This document shows positions 43,531 through 50,808 of a stretch of 64,000 bases of DNA, piece after piece. Under the pieces are notes generated by a model. It did not search any database, was not told the origin of the DNA, and worked only from the letters and a program-made list of their open reading frames with translations. The first letter of the stretch is position 1. Every line of letters starts with the position of its first letter. Position numbers and translations under genes: made by a program. The DNA is from Aquabacterium sp. GTDB lineage: Bacteria; Pseudomonadota; Gammaproteobacteria; Burkholderiales; Burkholderiaceae_C. The stretch spans positions 248,001-312,000 of the forward strand of contig JAURXM010000025.1 in NCBI GenBank assembly GCA_030654395.1, in the 5' to 3' direction.

Positions 43531-44679
43531 ATGAACCGTGCGACTGGTACCTACGCGATTTCGACGACTCTGGGCGAGTCGGTGCGTGCGTTTGTGCCTC
43601 ATCCTTTGCCGCCGACCGACCCAACTTTGGAGCCCGCTGTTTTCACCGACCTCAATCGCCAGGCCGAACTTGCGCTCGCGCGTCTGGCCGGGGTGTCGGG
43701 GTTGGTGCCGTCAGTGGACTGGCTGCTATACAGCGCCATCCGCAAGGAAGCCCTGCTCACCTCACAGATTGAGGGCACTCAGGCTACGCTGACCGACTTG
43801 TTTGATGAAGAAGCCGGTTTCAAGGTCAGCAACACCGACGACGTAGAGGAGGTAACCAACTACCTCCGCGCCTTCCGCTGGGTTCAAGAACAATTACGTG
43901 ATCCCACTGGGCTTCCCCTCAGCGTGCGGCTGCTGTGCGATGCCCATCGCTTGCTGCTTGACGGTGCCAGGGGCGCTGGCAAACAGCCCGGAGAACTGCG
44001 TCGATCGCAAAATTGGATTGGCGGCACACGGCCCGGCAATGCCGTATTTGTGCCACCACCGCCAGAGCGCGTAGCCGAATTGCTGGCCGATATGGAGCAG
44101 TTCATTCACGACACCGCGACGGATTTGCCACCCATGGTCAAGGTGGCGCTGATCCACGCACAGTTTGAAACCATCCATCCTTTCCTTGATGGCAATGGAC
44201 GAATCGGCCGCTTGCTGATCGCGGCTCTGTTCGAGCACTGGGGCTTGCTGGCAGAGCCGTTGATGTACCTGAGCGGCTACCTGAAACAGTACCAATCGGA
44301 GTACTACCGCCGCCTGTCGGCCATTCGCACCGACGGCGACTGGGAGTCTTGGGTGACTTTCTTTCTGGAGGGGGTGGCGACCGCCGCGAGTGATGCGGAG
44401 AAGAACATCATTGAAGTTGCCAGCCTTGTTACCGGTGACCGCAAACGCTTATTGCAATCATCCAAGGCAGGCCCGGCAAGCTACCGCCTTTTCGAGATGC
44501 TGCCAATGATGCCGCGCTTCACCATCGAACGCGTCCGCCAGCAACTCGATACCAGCTTCCCGACCGCGGCGGCTGCCGTGAAAGTGCTGGAAGATTTGGG
44601 CATCGTGACGGAGATGACCGGGCAAAAAAAGAACCGCAGCTACAGTTATCAGGCGTATATCGAACTGCTGAGTCGCTGA
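43531..44679 (+). CDS. Fic-family protein (predicted AMP transferase) with inhibitory helix
   Basis: Predicted enzyme that transfers a nucleotide, usually AMP, to a target protein hydroxyl. The catalytic Fic motif HPFLDGNGRIGR is complete at about 214-225. The N-terminal Fic_N part contains TSQIEGT at about residues 77-83, an S/T-xxx-E-G inhibitory motif, so this is a class II protein that holds itself inactive. The C-terminal winged-helix region (VRQQLDTSFPTAAAAVKVLEDLGIV) is typical of the longer Fic/DUF4172-like group. The frame is intact at 382 residues. Start 43531 is preferred to a GTG three codons upstream. It is the only whole gene of the island. Confidence 0.88.
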   Translation: MNRATGTYAISTTLGESVRAFVPHPLPPTDPTLEPAVFTDLNRQAELALARLAGVSGLVPSVDWLLYSAIRKEALLTSQIEGTQATLTDLFDEEAGFKVSNTDDVEEVTNYLRAFRWVQEQLRDPTGLPLSVRLLCDAHRLLLDGARGAGKQPGELRRSQNWIGGTRPGNAVFVPPPPERVAELLADMEQFIHDTATDLPPMVKVALIHAQFETIHPFLDGNGRIGRLLIAALFEHWGLLAEPLMYLSGYLKQYQSEYYRRLSAIRTDGDWESWVTFFLEGVATAASDAEKNIIEVASLVTGDRKRLLQSSKAGPASYRLFEMLPMMPRFTIERVRQQLDTSFPTAAAAVKVLEDLGIVTEMTGQKKNRSYSYQAYIELLSR

Positions 44680-44744
44680 TCTGTGCCCGCAAACCCGCAG
44701 CAAACCGCAGCTGTTCAAGGTCGAAAACGTCCGCATCGTGATAG

Positions 44745-44992
44745 CGGACGTGATGAAAAGTGCGCTGACAACCGCAGGGGCGCTGTTCGGCATGTGGGCT
44801 GCGAGTCTGATAGGCGTGTCTATGCCCAGTCAGCGCCTGAGCCGCTTCGATTCGGCGATCAGGCGCGGAGAAATCCTGCTCATCGCGGATATCCCATGGC
44901 GTCGGGTTGCTGAACTCGAAGCCCAGCTGCACACCAGCAACCCGGATGCCCAATGGAGAGGCGAAGAACACCATGTGCCAGCCTTTCCGTGA
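44745..44992 (+). pseudogene. C-terminal remnant of a DUF1269-type membrane protein
   Basis: About 80 codons match the C-terminal part of DUF1269 proteins (about 170 residues when complete): the glycine-rich membrane segment GALFGMWAASLIG, then SMPSQRLSRFDSAIRRGEILLIADIPWRRV, and the characteristic end HHVPAFP. The N-terminal half is missing; upstream in-frame sequence is unrelated and runs into the Fic gene. No start codon with a ribosome site precedes it. It is the right-hand debris of the island. Confidence 0.65.
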
Positions 44993-45032
44993 CCACACAT
45001 GATTGCATATGACATAAAAATACATATTTAGC

Positions 45033-45078
45033 TTTACATGGAAACATGTCATCGTTTATCATTTCTTATCAAACGATG
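45033..45078 (+). promoter_or_regulatory. Promoter and inverted repeat upstream of the PaaX-type regulator
   Basis: TTTACA (45033-45038) and, 18 bases on, TATCAT (45057-45062) form a sigma-70-type promoter in a strongly AT-rich stretch. An inverted repeat CATCGTTT (45050-45057) / AAACGATG (45071-45078) with a 13-base spacer overlaps the -10 box and ends 9 bases before the start codon. The arrangement suits repression, probably by the regulator itself. Confidence 0.5.
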
Positions 45079-45086
45079 TAATACCC

Positions 45087-45896
45087 ATGTCACCCACGCC
45101 CAAAAATCTCATACTCAACTTGCTGCTGGCTGCCGATCGTGCGCCGCTTATCGCCGCCGATGCCGTTAATTCATGTGCCCTGTTCGGCATCCGCGAAAAC
45201 AGTGTGCGAGTGGCCTTGGTTCGTCTGACCACGTCCGGCCTGATTGAATCGGCTGGCAGGGGCGCTTACCGACTCGGCCCACAAGCGGCCGGTTTGGCTG
45301 AAGAACTTGCGCACTGGCGAAGCAGCGAAGCCCGTGTCTGTGAATGGACGGGCGCGTGGGTCATGGTCAGCACAGGCAACCTAGGCCGAAGCGACCGCAG
45401 CGCCCTGCGCGAACGCCAGCGTGCTTTGTCCTTGCTGGGCTTCAAAGAGCTCAATGCGACCTTGTACGTGCGCCCCGACAACCTACAAGGTCATGCCGAT
45501 GGCGTCCGAGAGCGGCTGTACAAACTGGGTTTAGAGGCCGACGCGCCTGTATTTATCGCCACAGCGCTCCCCCCTGCCCTTGAGGCCCGCGCGCAAACAC
45601 TGTGGCAGGGTGCGGACTTGACCAAGGCTTACGTGCAGACACGTCACAAGCTAGAAGCTTGGCTGGCACACGCCCACGATTTAGAGCCCGAGGTAGCCGC
45701 CCGCGAATGCTACTTATTAGGCAATGAAGCCATCCGGCAGCTGGTGTTTGACCCCCTGCTGCCCGAGCCACTGGTTGACGTTGCCGAGCGCCGCGCCTTC
45801 ACCAACGCGGTCATCGCCTTTGATGAAGCCGGCCACCAGATCTGGCGCAACTTATGGCCAACAACATCCACACCAACACCGGCCACACCAACATGA
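45087..45896 (+). CDS. PaaX-family transcriptional regulator
   Basis: Predicted DNA-binding repressor. The N-terminal winged helix (about 5-75: FGIRENSVRVALVRLTTSGLIES) and the following GRGAYRLG match PaaX-like regulators, the C-terminal part (PaaX_C-like, NEAIRQLVFDPLLPEPL) completes the fold. PaaX itself senses phenylacetyl-CoA; this protein has no phenylacetate genes nearby but is translationally coupled (ATGA) to a fatty acid desaturase, so an acyl-CoA type ligand is plausible. A Thr/Pro-rich tail (TSTPTPATPT) comes from short ACACC repeats. Its own promoter carries an inverted repeat. Confidence 0.85.
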   Translation: MSPTPKNLILNLLLAADRAPLIAADAVNSCALFGIRENSVRVALVRLTTSGLIESAGRGAYRLGPQAAGLAEELAHWRSSEARVCEWTGAWVMVSTGNLGRSDRSALRERQRALSLLGFKELNATLYVRPDNLQGHADGVRERLYKLGLEADAPVFIATALPPALEARAQTLWQGADLTKAYVQTRHKLEAWLAHAHDLEPEVAARECYLLGNEAIRQLVFDPLLPEPLVDVAERRAFTNAVIAFDEAGHQIWRNLWPTTSTPTPATPT

Positions 45897-46903
45897 ACCA
45901 CATCTTGAGCGCCACCCCCACCGACTTGCCCGCCGTCACCAAGCGTCGGCTTAAAGACCTGTTTACCCGTGAGCAACTCAATTCACTCACCGCACGCTCT
46001 GACCTATGGGGTGCATGGGCCGTGGCCTCCACTTGGGGCGTGATCGCCCTGTGCTTTGCCGCTTTGGCAATGTGGCCGAATCCCCTGACCTTTGTGGTGG
46101 TGACACTCGTTCTGGGTGGGCGCCAACTGGCATTGGCCATCTTGCAGCATGAGGGGTCGCATGGCACTTTGTTCAAAACACGCTGGCTCAATGACGTGTT
46201 GACCGACTGGCTCTGCGCACGCCCGATTTGGCAAAATCTGGGCAAGTACAAAGTGCACCATCTGGGCCACCACACCAAGACGGGCACGAACTTGGACCCA
46301 GACATCTCGCTCCATGAGGACTACCCCATCACGCGCTTGTCATTGATGCGCAAAATGCTGCGCGACGCCGTGGGCTTAACCGGGCTGAAACTGGTGTTTG
46401 GTCTGCTGATGATGGATGCAGGCGTCTTCAAGTGGACGGTGGCCAACCACATTGAACGCTTACCCCAAGAGGGCCGCACAACAGGCGAGCGCATCACCAC
46501 CTTGGTCCGCAACATCACGCCCATGCTGGTCACCAATGGTTTGCTGTGGGGCATCTTGGCCGCAACCGGTCATGCCTGGCTTTACAGCGCTTGGGTGCTG
46601 GCTTTTTTGACGGCCTTGCCTCTGTTCGTCCGCATCAGATCGATTGCTGAACATGGCTGCTTGGATCGCTCGCCAGACATGTTCCGCAACACACGCACCA
46701 CCCGTGCTGGCTGGCTGGCCCGCATGACGGTGGCCCCCGTGAATGTGAACTTCCACATGGAGCACCACCTGATGGCCTCGGTGCCCTACCACCGCTTGCC
46801 GCAGATGCACGCTTGGCTGAAAGCGCGCACCGAGGTGCCTGAGCCACCCGGCTATCTGGCCGTGCTGAAACTGGCCAGCAGTGGGCAGATCAGGAGGCCA
46901 TGA
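45893..46903 (+). CDS. Membrane fatty acid desaturase
   Basis: Predicted di-iron membrane desaturase. The three histidine boxes are HEGSH, HHLGHH and HMEHH at about 92-96, 127-132 and 288-292, with hydrophobic segments between them. The start at 45893 overlaps the regulator stop as ATGA; an in-frame ATG 13 codons earlier lies in the regulator. Double-bond position and substrate (acyl lipid or other, for example a hydroxylase-like activity) cannot be read from sequence. The last 13 codons are repeated, with synonymous changes, at 50044-50085. Confidence 0.9.
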   Translation: MNHILSATPTDLPAVTKRRLKDLFTREQLNSLTARSDLWGAWAVASTWGVIALCFAALAMWPNPLTFVVVTLVLGGRQLALAILQHEGSHGTLFKTRWLNDVLTDWLCARPIWQNLGKYKVHHLGHHTKTGTNLDPDISLHEDYPITRLSLMRKMLRDAVGLTGLKLVFGLLMMDAGVFKWTVANHIERLPQEGRTTGERITTLVRNITPMLVTNGLLWGILAATGHAWLYSAWVLAFLTALPLFVRIRSIAEHGCLDRSPDMFRNTRTTRAGWLARMTVAPVNVNFHMEHHLMASVPYHRLPQMHAWLKARTEVPEPPGYLAVLKLASSGQIRRP

Positions 46904-47033
46904 TCACGGGACCGCCCTTGGCCAGCGCACGCTGGTAGGCAGGCCACGATCGTGAGCTGATCACCTGCAAACCAAGTGTGTTGACCCAAATGCGCCTCCA
47001 TGAAGGCTGTCGAGCCAGCCAAATCGAGGCCGT
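46861..47033. repeat. Direct repeat A: desaturase end plus GST 3' part
   Basis: This segment matches 50043-50308 at high identity in the same orientation. It contains the last 13 desaturase codons and the 3' part of the GST gene, but lacks about 101 bases present in copy B (after 46945). The break in copy B lies between two CGCGA-like tracts, suggesting a deletion at microhomology. Differences include synonymous changes in the desaturase tail. Confidence 0.85.
46890..47033 (-). pseudogene. Truncated, frameshifted GST copy
   Basis: A remnant of the glutathione S-transferase gene at 50072-50761. The C-terminal end YQRALAKGGPVIMAS and WRRIW/QPSWR-type frame-shifted sequence are visible, corresponding to the last ~79 codons of the complete gene minus a 101-base deletion that breaks the frame. 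The N-terminal two thirds are absent, replaced by an unrelated fragment. Not functional. Confidence 0.8.
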
Positions 47034-47193
47034 TAAGAACCACGATGCGAGGGGTTTAACGGCGACAGCGCACCACATCAGTGGGTCGACGGGCAGCTTG
47101 TCTGCCAAGGCTTTGCACCACATCAGTCGACAACTGGATGAAGCGGGCAAGGCCGGGCAGTTTGACGAGGCGGCCTTGCACTTGCCGCCCTGA
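47026..47193 (+). pseudogene. Hpt-domain-like fragment
   Basis: About 50 codons ending at TGA (47191-47193) resemble the C-terminal half of a histidine phosphotransfer domain: a histidine-containing helix (LTATAHHISGSTGSLSAKAL) and a following amphipathic helix (ISRQLDEAGKAGQFDEAAL). It starts abruptly at the end of the GST remnant, so it is the cut-off tail of a larger signalling protein such as a hybrid kinase. The remaining bases to 47301 carry a CTGACAG/CTGTCAG inverted repeat (47213-47246) and no gene. Confidence 0.5.
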
Positions 47194-47301
47194 TGTCCGA
47201 ACTGACCATAAGCTGACAGGACCACGACGCGCACCGTTACTGTCAGAGGGCATCTCTAGATTGCCGGGTTTGACACACCCATAAGCCATCAGGAGACCAC
47301 C

Positions 47302-49479
47302 ATGAGTTCGACCGACCGTCGCCGCTTCCTGCGCAGCGTGCTACAGACCGCAGGCGCTGCCACCGCGTTGAACGCCCTGCCTCCTGCCATCCAGCGTGCT
47401 TTGGCCATCCCGGCCAACAGGCGCACGGGCACCATTGAAGACGTGGAGCACATCGTCGTGCTGACGCAAGAGAACCGGTCTTTCGACCACTACTTTGGCG
47501 CGCTCAACGGCGTGCGTGGCTTCGCAGACCCCTTCCCCATTCCTGTGCCGTCGACACCGGTGGTGTGGAACAAGTCGGTGTGGACACAGCCGAACCAATG
47601 GGTGGTCACACAGCCCGCGAGCGTGATGCCTTTTCACCTCAACACCGAACAGAACTTCGAGTACATGCGCGTGGAAGGCACGCCGCATTCCTGGGCTGAT
47701 GCGCAACTGGCCTGGGATCACGGCCGCATGAACAACTGGACCTTCGTCAAGGGCAACCATGCGATGGGCTACTTCAAGGAAGAGGACATTCCTTTCCAGT
47801 ACGCACTGGCCAACGCCTTCACGATCTGCGATGCCTACCACTGCGCCACGCAAACGGGCACCAACACCAACCGCCTGTTTATCTTCACGGGCACCAATGA
47901 CCCCAAAGGCATGGGCAATGGGCCAGCCACGTACAACGACTACGACTCGTTTGACGCCAACCCCGGCAACGATGGCGGCTACACCTGGCCCACCTACCCG
48001 GAAAGCCTGCAAGCCGCCGGCATCAGCTGGCAAGTCTATGAAAACATGGACGACAACTTCACCGACAACCCGCTGGCGGGCTTCCATGCCTTCCGCGATG
48101 CGTGGTTCGAACGCCCAGGCTATTCGCAGGCCCTGCGTGATCGTGGCGTGACCACGCGTGACCTGGACAAGCTCAAGGAAGATGTCCTGTCCAACAAGCT
48201 GCCGCAGGTGTCCTGGGTCGTGGCCACGGCTGAAGGCTCCGAGCACCCTGGCCCATCCAGCCCCGCTCAAGGCGCGGACTATATCGCCAAGGTGCTGGAC
48301 GCGCTCACGGCCAACCCCGAGGTCTGGAGCAAGACCGTCCTCATCATCAACTTCGATGAGAACGATGGCTTCTTCGATCACATGCCGCCGCCTGCGCCAC
48401 CGTCCTACACCTGGTGGGATGCAGACAGCAGCAAGGCCCGTCTGGCCGGCGCCAGCACAGTTGATGCCCGTGATGAATACCACCACATCATCAAGCCGTA
48501 TCACAACCAGTTGACCGAATCCCTGTTCAAGCATCGGCCTTACGGCCTGGGCCCTCGCGTGCCTTTGTATGTGGTGTCGCCATGGAGCAAGGGCGGTTGG
48601 GTCAACTCGCAGGTCTTTGACCACACCTCGGTCATCCGCTTCATTGAAAAGCGCTTTGGTGTGCCCTCGCCCAACGTGTCGGCCTGGCGTCGTGCCGTGA
48701 GCGGCGATCTGAGCACGGCGTTCAACTTTGCCGACCCCGATGACACGGCCTTCTTCGGTAACCTGCCGCAAACGGAAGCCTTGGCTGAACGCACTCGTGC
48801 ACTGGGTGGCCGGACCACGCCAACGGTGCCGGTCAACACGGCCTTGCCTTCGCAGCCCAGGGGTGCGCGGCCATCACGTGCCCTGCCCTATCTCCTCACG
48901 GTGCAGGCCGAGGTGCTGCCGCTGACCACGCAAGTGCAGCTGAGCTTCGGAAATGTGGGGCAGGCCGCTGCCGTGTTCCATGTTTACGACCGCAACAACC
49001 TGCTGGCCATGCCACGGCGCTACACCGTCGAGCCCGGCAAGTCACTACAAGACAAGTGGGGTCCAACCGTCATCGGTATCTACGACGTGTGGGTGCTGGG
49101 TCCCAACGGCTTCCACCGCCATGTCAAGGGCAACTCCTGGACGGTGGCGACCACGCAAACCATGCCTGAGGTGCGCGTGAGTGAAGACCCGGCTCGTGGC
49201 GAGCTGGTGCTCACCTTGAAAAACGGCGGCTTGCTGCCCTGCACATTCCAGGTGCGCCGCAATCGCTATGACGAGGCCACGGTGGGCGAGTTCAAGGTGG
49301 GCGGTCGCAGCCAGAAGGTCTTGCGCTTTGACCTGCAAGCCTGGGGCAACTGGTATGACTACAGCGTGCGTGTGAGGGGGCAGGCTGATTACTTGCGGCG
49401 CTTTGCGGGCCGCATGGAAGACGGTCAACCGTCGATCACCGACCCCGCCATGCACGGCGAGGCCCGTATCGAGCGCTAA
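47302..49479 (+). CDS. plc: Phosphocholine-specific phospholipase C
   Basis: Predicted exported enzyme that splits phosphatidylcholine and sphingomyelin. The N-terminus DRRRFLRSVLQTAGAA is a twin-arginine (Tat) signal. The phosphoesterase domain has VLTQENRSFDHYFG at about 52-65, ATQTGTNTNRLFIFTG, INFDENDGFFDH and DHTSVIRFIEKRFG. Two C-terminal beta-domains (DUF756-type, about 530-610 and 630-710) complete the usual layout; 725 residues is full length. AGGAG lies just upstream of the ATG. It sits between the two copies of the desaturase/GST junction together with transposase debris, so it was probably acquired. Possible roles are phosphate or choline scavenging. Confidence 0.92.
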   Translation: MSSTDRRRFLRSVLQTAGAATALNALPPAIQRALAIPANRRTGTIEDVEHIVVLTQENRSFDHYFGALNGVRGFADPFPIPVPSTPVVWNKSVWTQPNQWVVTQPASVMPFHLNTEQNFEYMRVEGTPHSWADAQLAWDHGRMNNWTFVKGNHAMGYFKEEDIPFQYALANAFTICDAYHCATQTGTNTNRLFIFTGTNDPKGMGNGPATYNDYDSFDANPGNDGGYTWPTYPESLQAAGISWQVYENMDDNFTDNPLAGFHAFRDAWFERPGYSQALRDRGVTTRDLDKLKEDVLSNKLPQVSWVVATAEGSEHPGPSSPAQGADYIAKVLDALTANPEVWSKTVLIINFDENDGFFDHMPPPAPPSYTWWDADSSKARLAGASTVDARDEYHHIIKPYHNQLTESLFKHRPYGLGPRVPLYVVSPWSKGGWVNSQVFDHTSVIRFIEKRFGVPSPNVSAWRRAVSGDLSTAFNFADPDDTAFFGNLPQTEALAERTRALGGRTTPTVPVNTALPSQPRGARPSRALPYLLTVQAEVLPLTTQVQLSFGNVGQAAAVFHVYDRNNLLAMPRRYTVEPGKSLQDKWGPTVIGIYDVWVLGPNGFHRHVKGNSWTVATTQTMPEVRVSEDPARGELVLTLKNGGLLPCTFQVRRNRYDEATVGEFKVGGRSQKVLRFDLQAWGNWYDYSVRVRGQADYLRRFAGRMEDGQPSITDPAMHGEARIER

Positions 49480-49500
49480 CGCCCTCGTCAGGGCATGGCG

Positions 49501-49692
49501 TTAGAGAGCTTCCTGGTGGCGCCCTGCCATCAGGATGTTGGCGTGCAATTGGCCGATGCCGTCTGGTGCTTTGCCCTTGCCGTGATTGGTCAACAAAGTC
49601 CAGATCAGGTCGTCGTCCACACGCATGCGGCACACTAGGGTGTTGCTGGAGGCGATCGCCAGTTGGCTCACCAATTCACGCGCTGATCGACC
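49501..49692 (-). other. Unrecognised 63-codon open frame, probably a truncated gene
   Basis: Between plc and the IS91 fragment the minus strand is open from just after a TGA (49693-49695) to a TAA at 49501-49503, with DDDLIWTLLTNHGKGKAPD and ANILMAGRHQEAL. It has no clear start and I do not recognise it. The rest of 49480-49667 shows nothing else. Confidence 0.3.
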
Positions 49693-49940
49693 TCAAAGTC
49701 CGGGACCGCCTGCGCCGTATCGTCCCAGCCTGCAGTCCAATCTGGCTCGACTTGGTCTGACTCGATTTGCGGCTCCATCTGCACGGCGTCATCGATCTGT
49801 GCATCACACGCATCCCACAGCGGTGGCTCTGCCTCCACCCCTATGTGGTCCAGAATTTTCCGGATATCAGCGCTATGGGTGATGCACGCAATGATGCGCA
49901 TCTGCCCACCACAGATCGGGCACACGAGCGGGAACACCTC
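49668..49940 (-). mobile_element. IS91-family transposase C-terminal fragment
   Basis: About 90 codons match the C-terminal end of IS91-type (Y2) transposases: EVFPLVCPICGGQMRIIA with a zinc-type CxxC, then IRKILDHIGVEAEPPLWDA, and the usual terminal PDFEVDQRVNW before the stop. A TAA lies directly upstream, and the catalytic part with its two tyrosines is gone. IS91-type elements move by rolling-circle replication and can carry neighbouring DNA, which suits the acquired plc gene nearby. The 100 bases to copy B of the repeat hold nothing I recognise. Confidence 0.8.
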
Positions 49941-50042
49941 TTAGATGCGGGCGATCAGCACTGCCCACAGGTAGTGCCCTGCACGCTTGGGGGGCTCTGT
50001 CTCTGGCTTTGGCTCTGGCCCAGCAGCAATTGCGTTACCCTG

Positions 50043-50308
50043 CGTGCTGAAATTAGCCAGCAGCGGGCAGATCAGGAGGCCATGATCACGGGGCCGCCCT
50101 TGGCCAGCGCACGCTGGTAGGCAGGCCGCGACTCAATGCGCTTGGCATAAGCGGCCAACTTAGGGCAGCGTTTGGCATCATCGGCACGTGACATCAGCGC
50201 CGACACGGCAAAGCTCATCTGGAAGTCCGCGATCGTGAGTTGATCACCCGCAAACCACGTGTGCTGACCCAAATGCGCCTCCATGAAGGCTGTCGAGCCA
50301 GCCAAATT
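50043..50308. repeat. Direct repeat B: desaturase tail plus GST 3' part
   Basis: Counterpart of 46861-47033. Bases 50044-50085 encode the last 13 desaturase codons and its stop with the same protein sequence but different codons (TTA for CTG, AGC for AGT), although no desaturase gene precedes them here. The rest is the 3' part of the intact GST gene, including the 101 bases missing from copy A. Confidence 0.85.
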
Positions 50309-50761
50309 CGGGTCAATCAGCTTTTGCTGCACTTGCGCGCACAACTGGCGCGCAATGGGCCTGACAAAAAAGGGCATGGGCTGTGTGGGGATGGTCATGA
50401 ACACCAGCTTCATGACCAGCCAGTTCATCAGTGAGCCTTCAGCAAAGTGCATCCAAAAGCGCACTTGCATGTGCTCAGGTGTGCCGGGCTGCGCCAACAA
50501 ATGCGCGGCATCACCGTGGGCCTGTGCGCCATAACGGTCTACCAAATACTCGATGATCGCACCTGATTCGGCCACGACCAAGTCACCATCGGTGATCACC
50601 GGAGACTTCCCCAAAGGGTGAACTTTTTTCAACTCTGGCGGTGCCAAACGTGTCCGTGGATCACGCTTGTAATGCTTGATTTCGTAGGGCACGCCCAGTT
50701 CTTCAAGCAACCACAGCACGCGCTGCGAACGGGATGTCTCAAGGTGGTGTACTGTAATCAT
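50072..50761 (-). CDS. Glutathione S-transferase
   Basis: Predicted cytoplasmic glutathione transferase of 229 residues. The thioredoxin-like N-domain contains HLETSRSQRVLWLLEEL, with the catalytic serine region SRS, KVHPLGKSP (cis-proline loop) and VVAESGAIIEYL (glutathione-binding ES). The C-terminal helical domain includes GDQLTIADFQMSFA, the conserved N-capping box. The start at 50761 is used because upstream codons are not conserved. Its 3' end overlaps the orphan desaturase tail. A truncated copy lies at 46890-47033. Confidence 0.93.
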   Translation of the reverse strand: MITVHHLETSRSQRVLWLLEELGVPYEIKHYKRDPRTRLAPPELKKVHPLGKSPVITDGDLVVAESGAIIEYLVDRYGAQAHGDAAHLLAQPGTPEHMQVRFWMHFAEGSLMNWLVMKLVFMTIPTQPMPFFVRPIARQLCAQVQQKLIDPNLAGSTAFMEAHLGQHTWFAGDQLTIADFQMSFAVSALMSRADDAKRCPKLAAYAKRIESRPAYQRALAKGGPVIMAS

Positions 50762-50765
50762 GGGC

Positions 50766-50784
50766 GCAGCATACAACGTGCTGC
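50766..50784. promoter_or_regulatory. Inverted repeat in the GST/methyltransferase divergent region
   Basis: GCAGCA and TGCTGC, with a 7-base spacer, lie in the 47-base gap between the divergent starts. It could be a shared operator; no regulator is indicated. Confidence 0.3.
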
Positions 50785-50808
50785 GTTTCAACGCATAGAG
50801 GACACAAA

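Noticed and set aside
46978-47193. Continuous 71-codon gene
   Set aside because: Its first part is GST sequence read backwards; only the Hpt-like second part has meaning, so it is a fusion remnant.
47341-48771. 476-codon open frame on the minus strand
   Set aside because: It lies fully antisense to plc, shows no domain or start signal, and its openness follows from the codon bias of the real gene.
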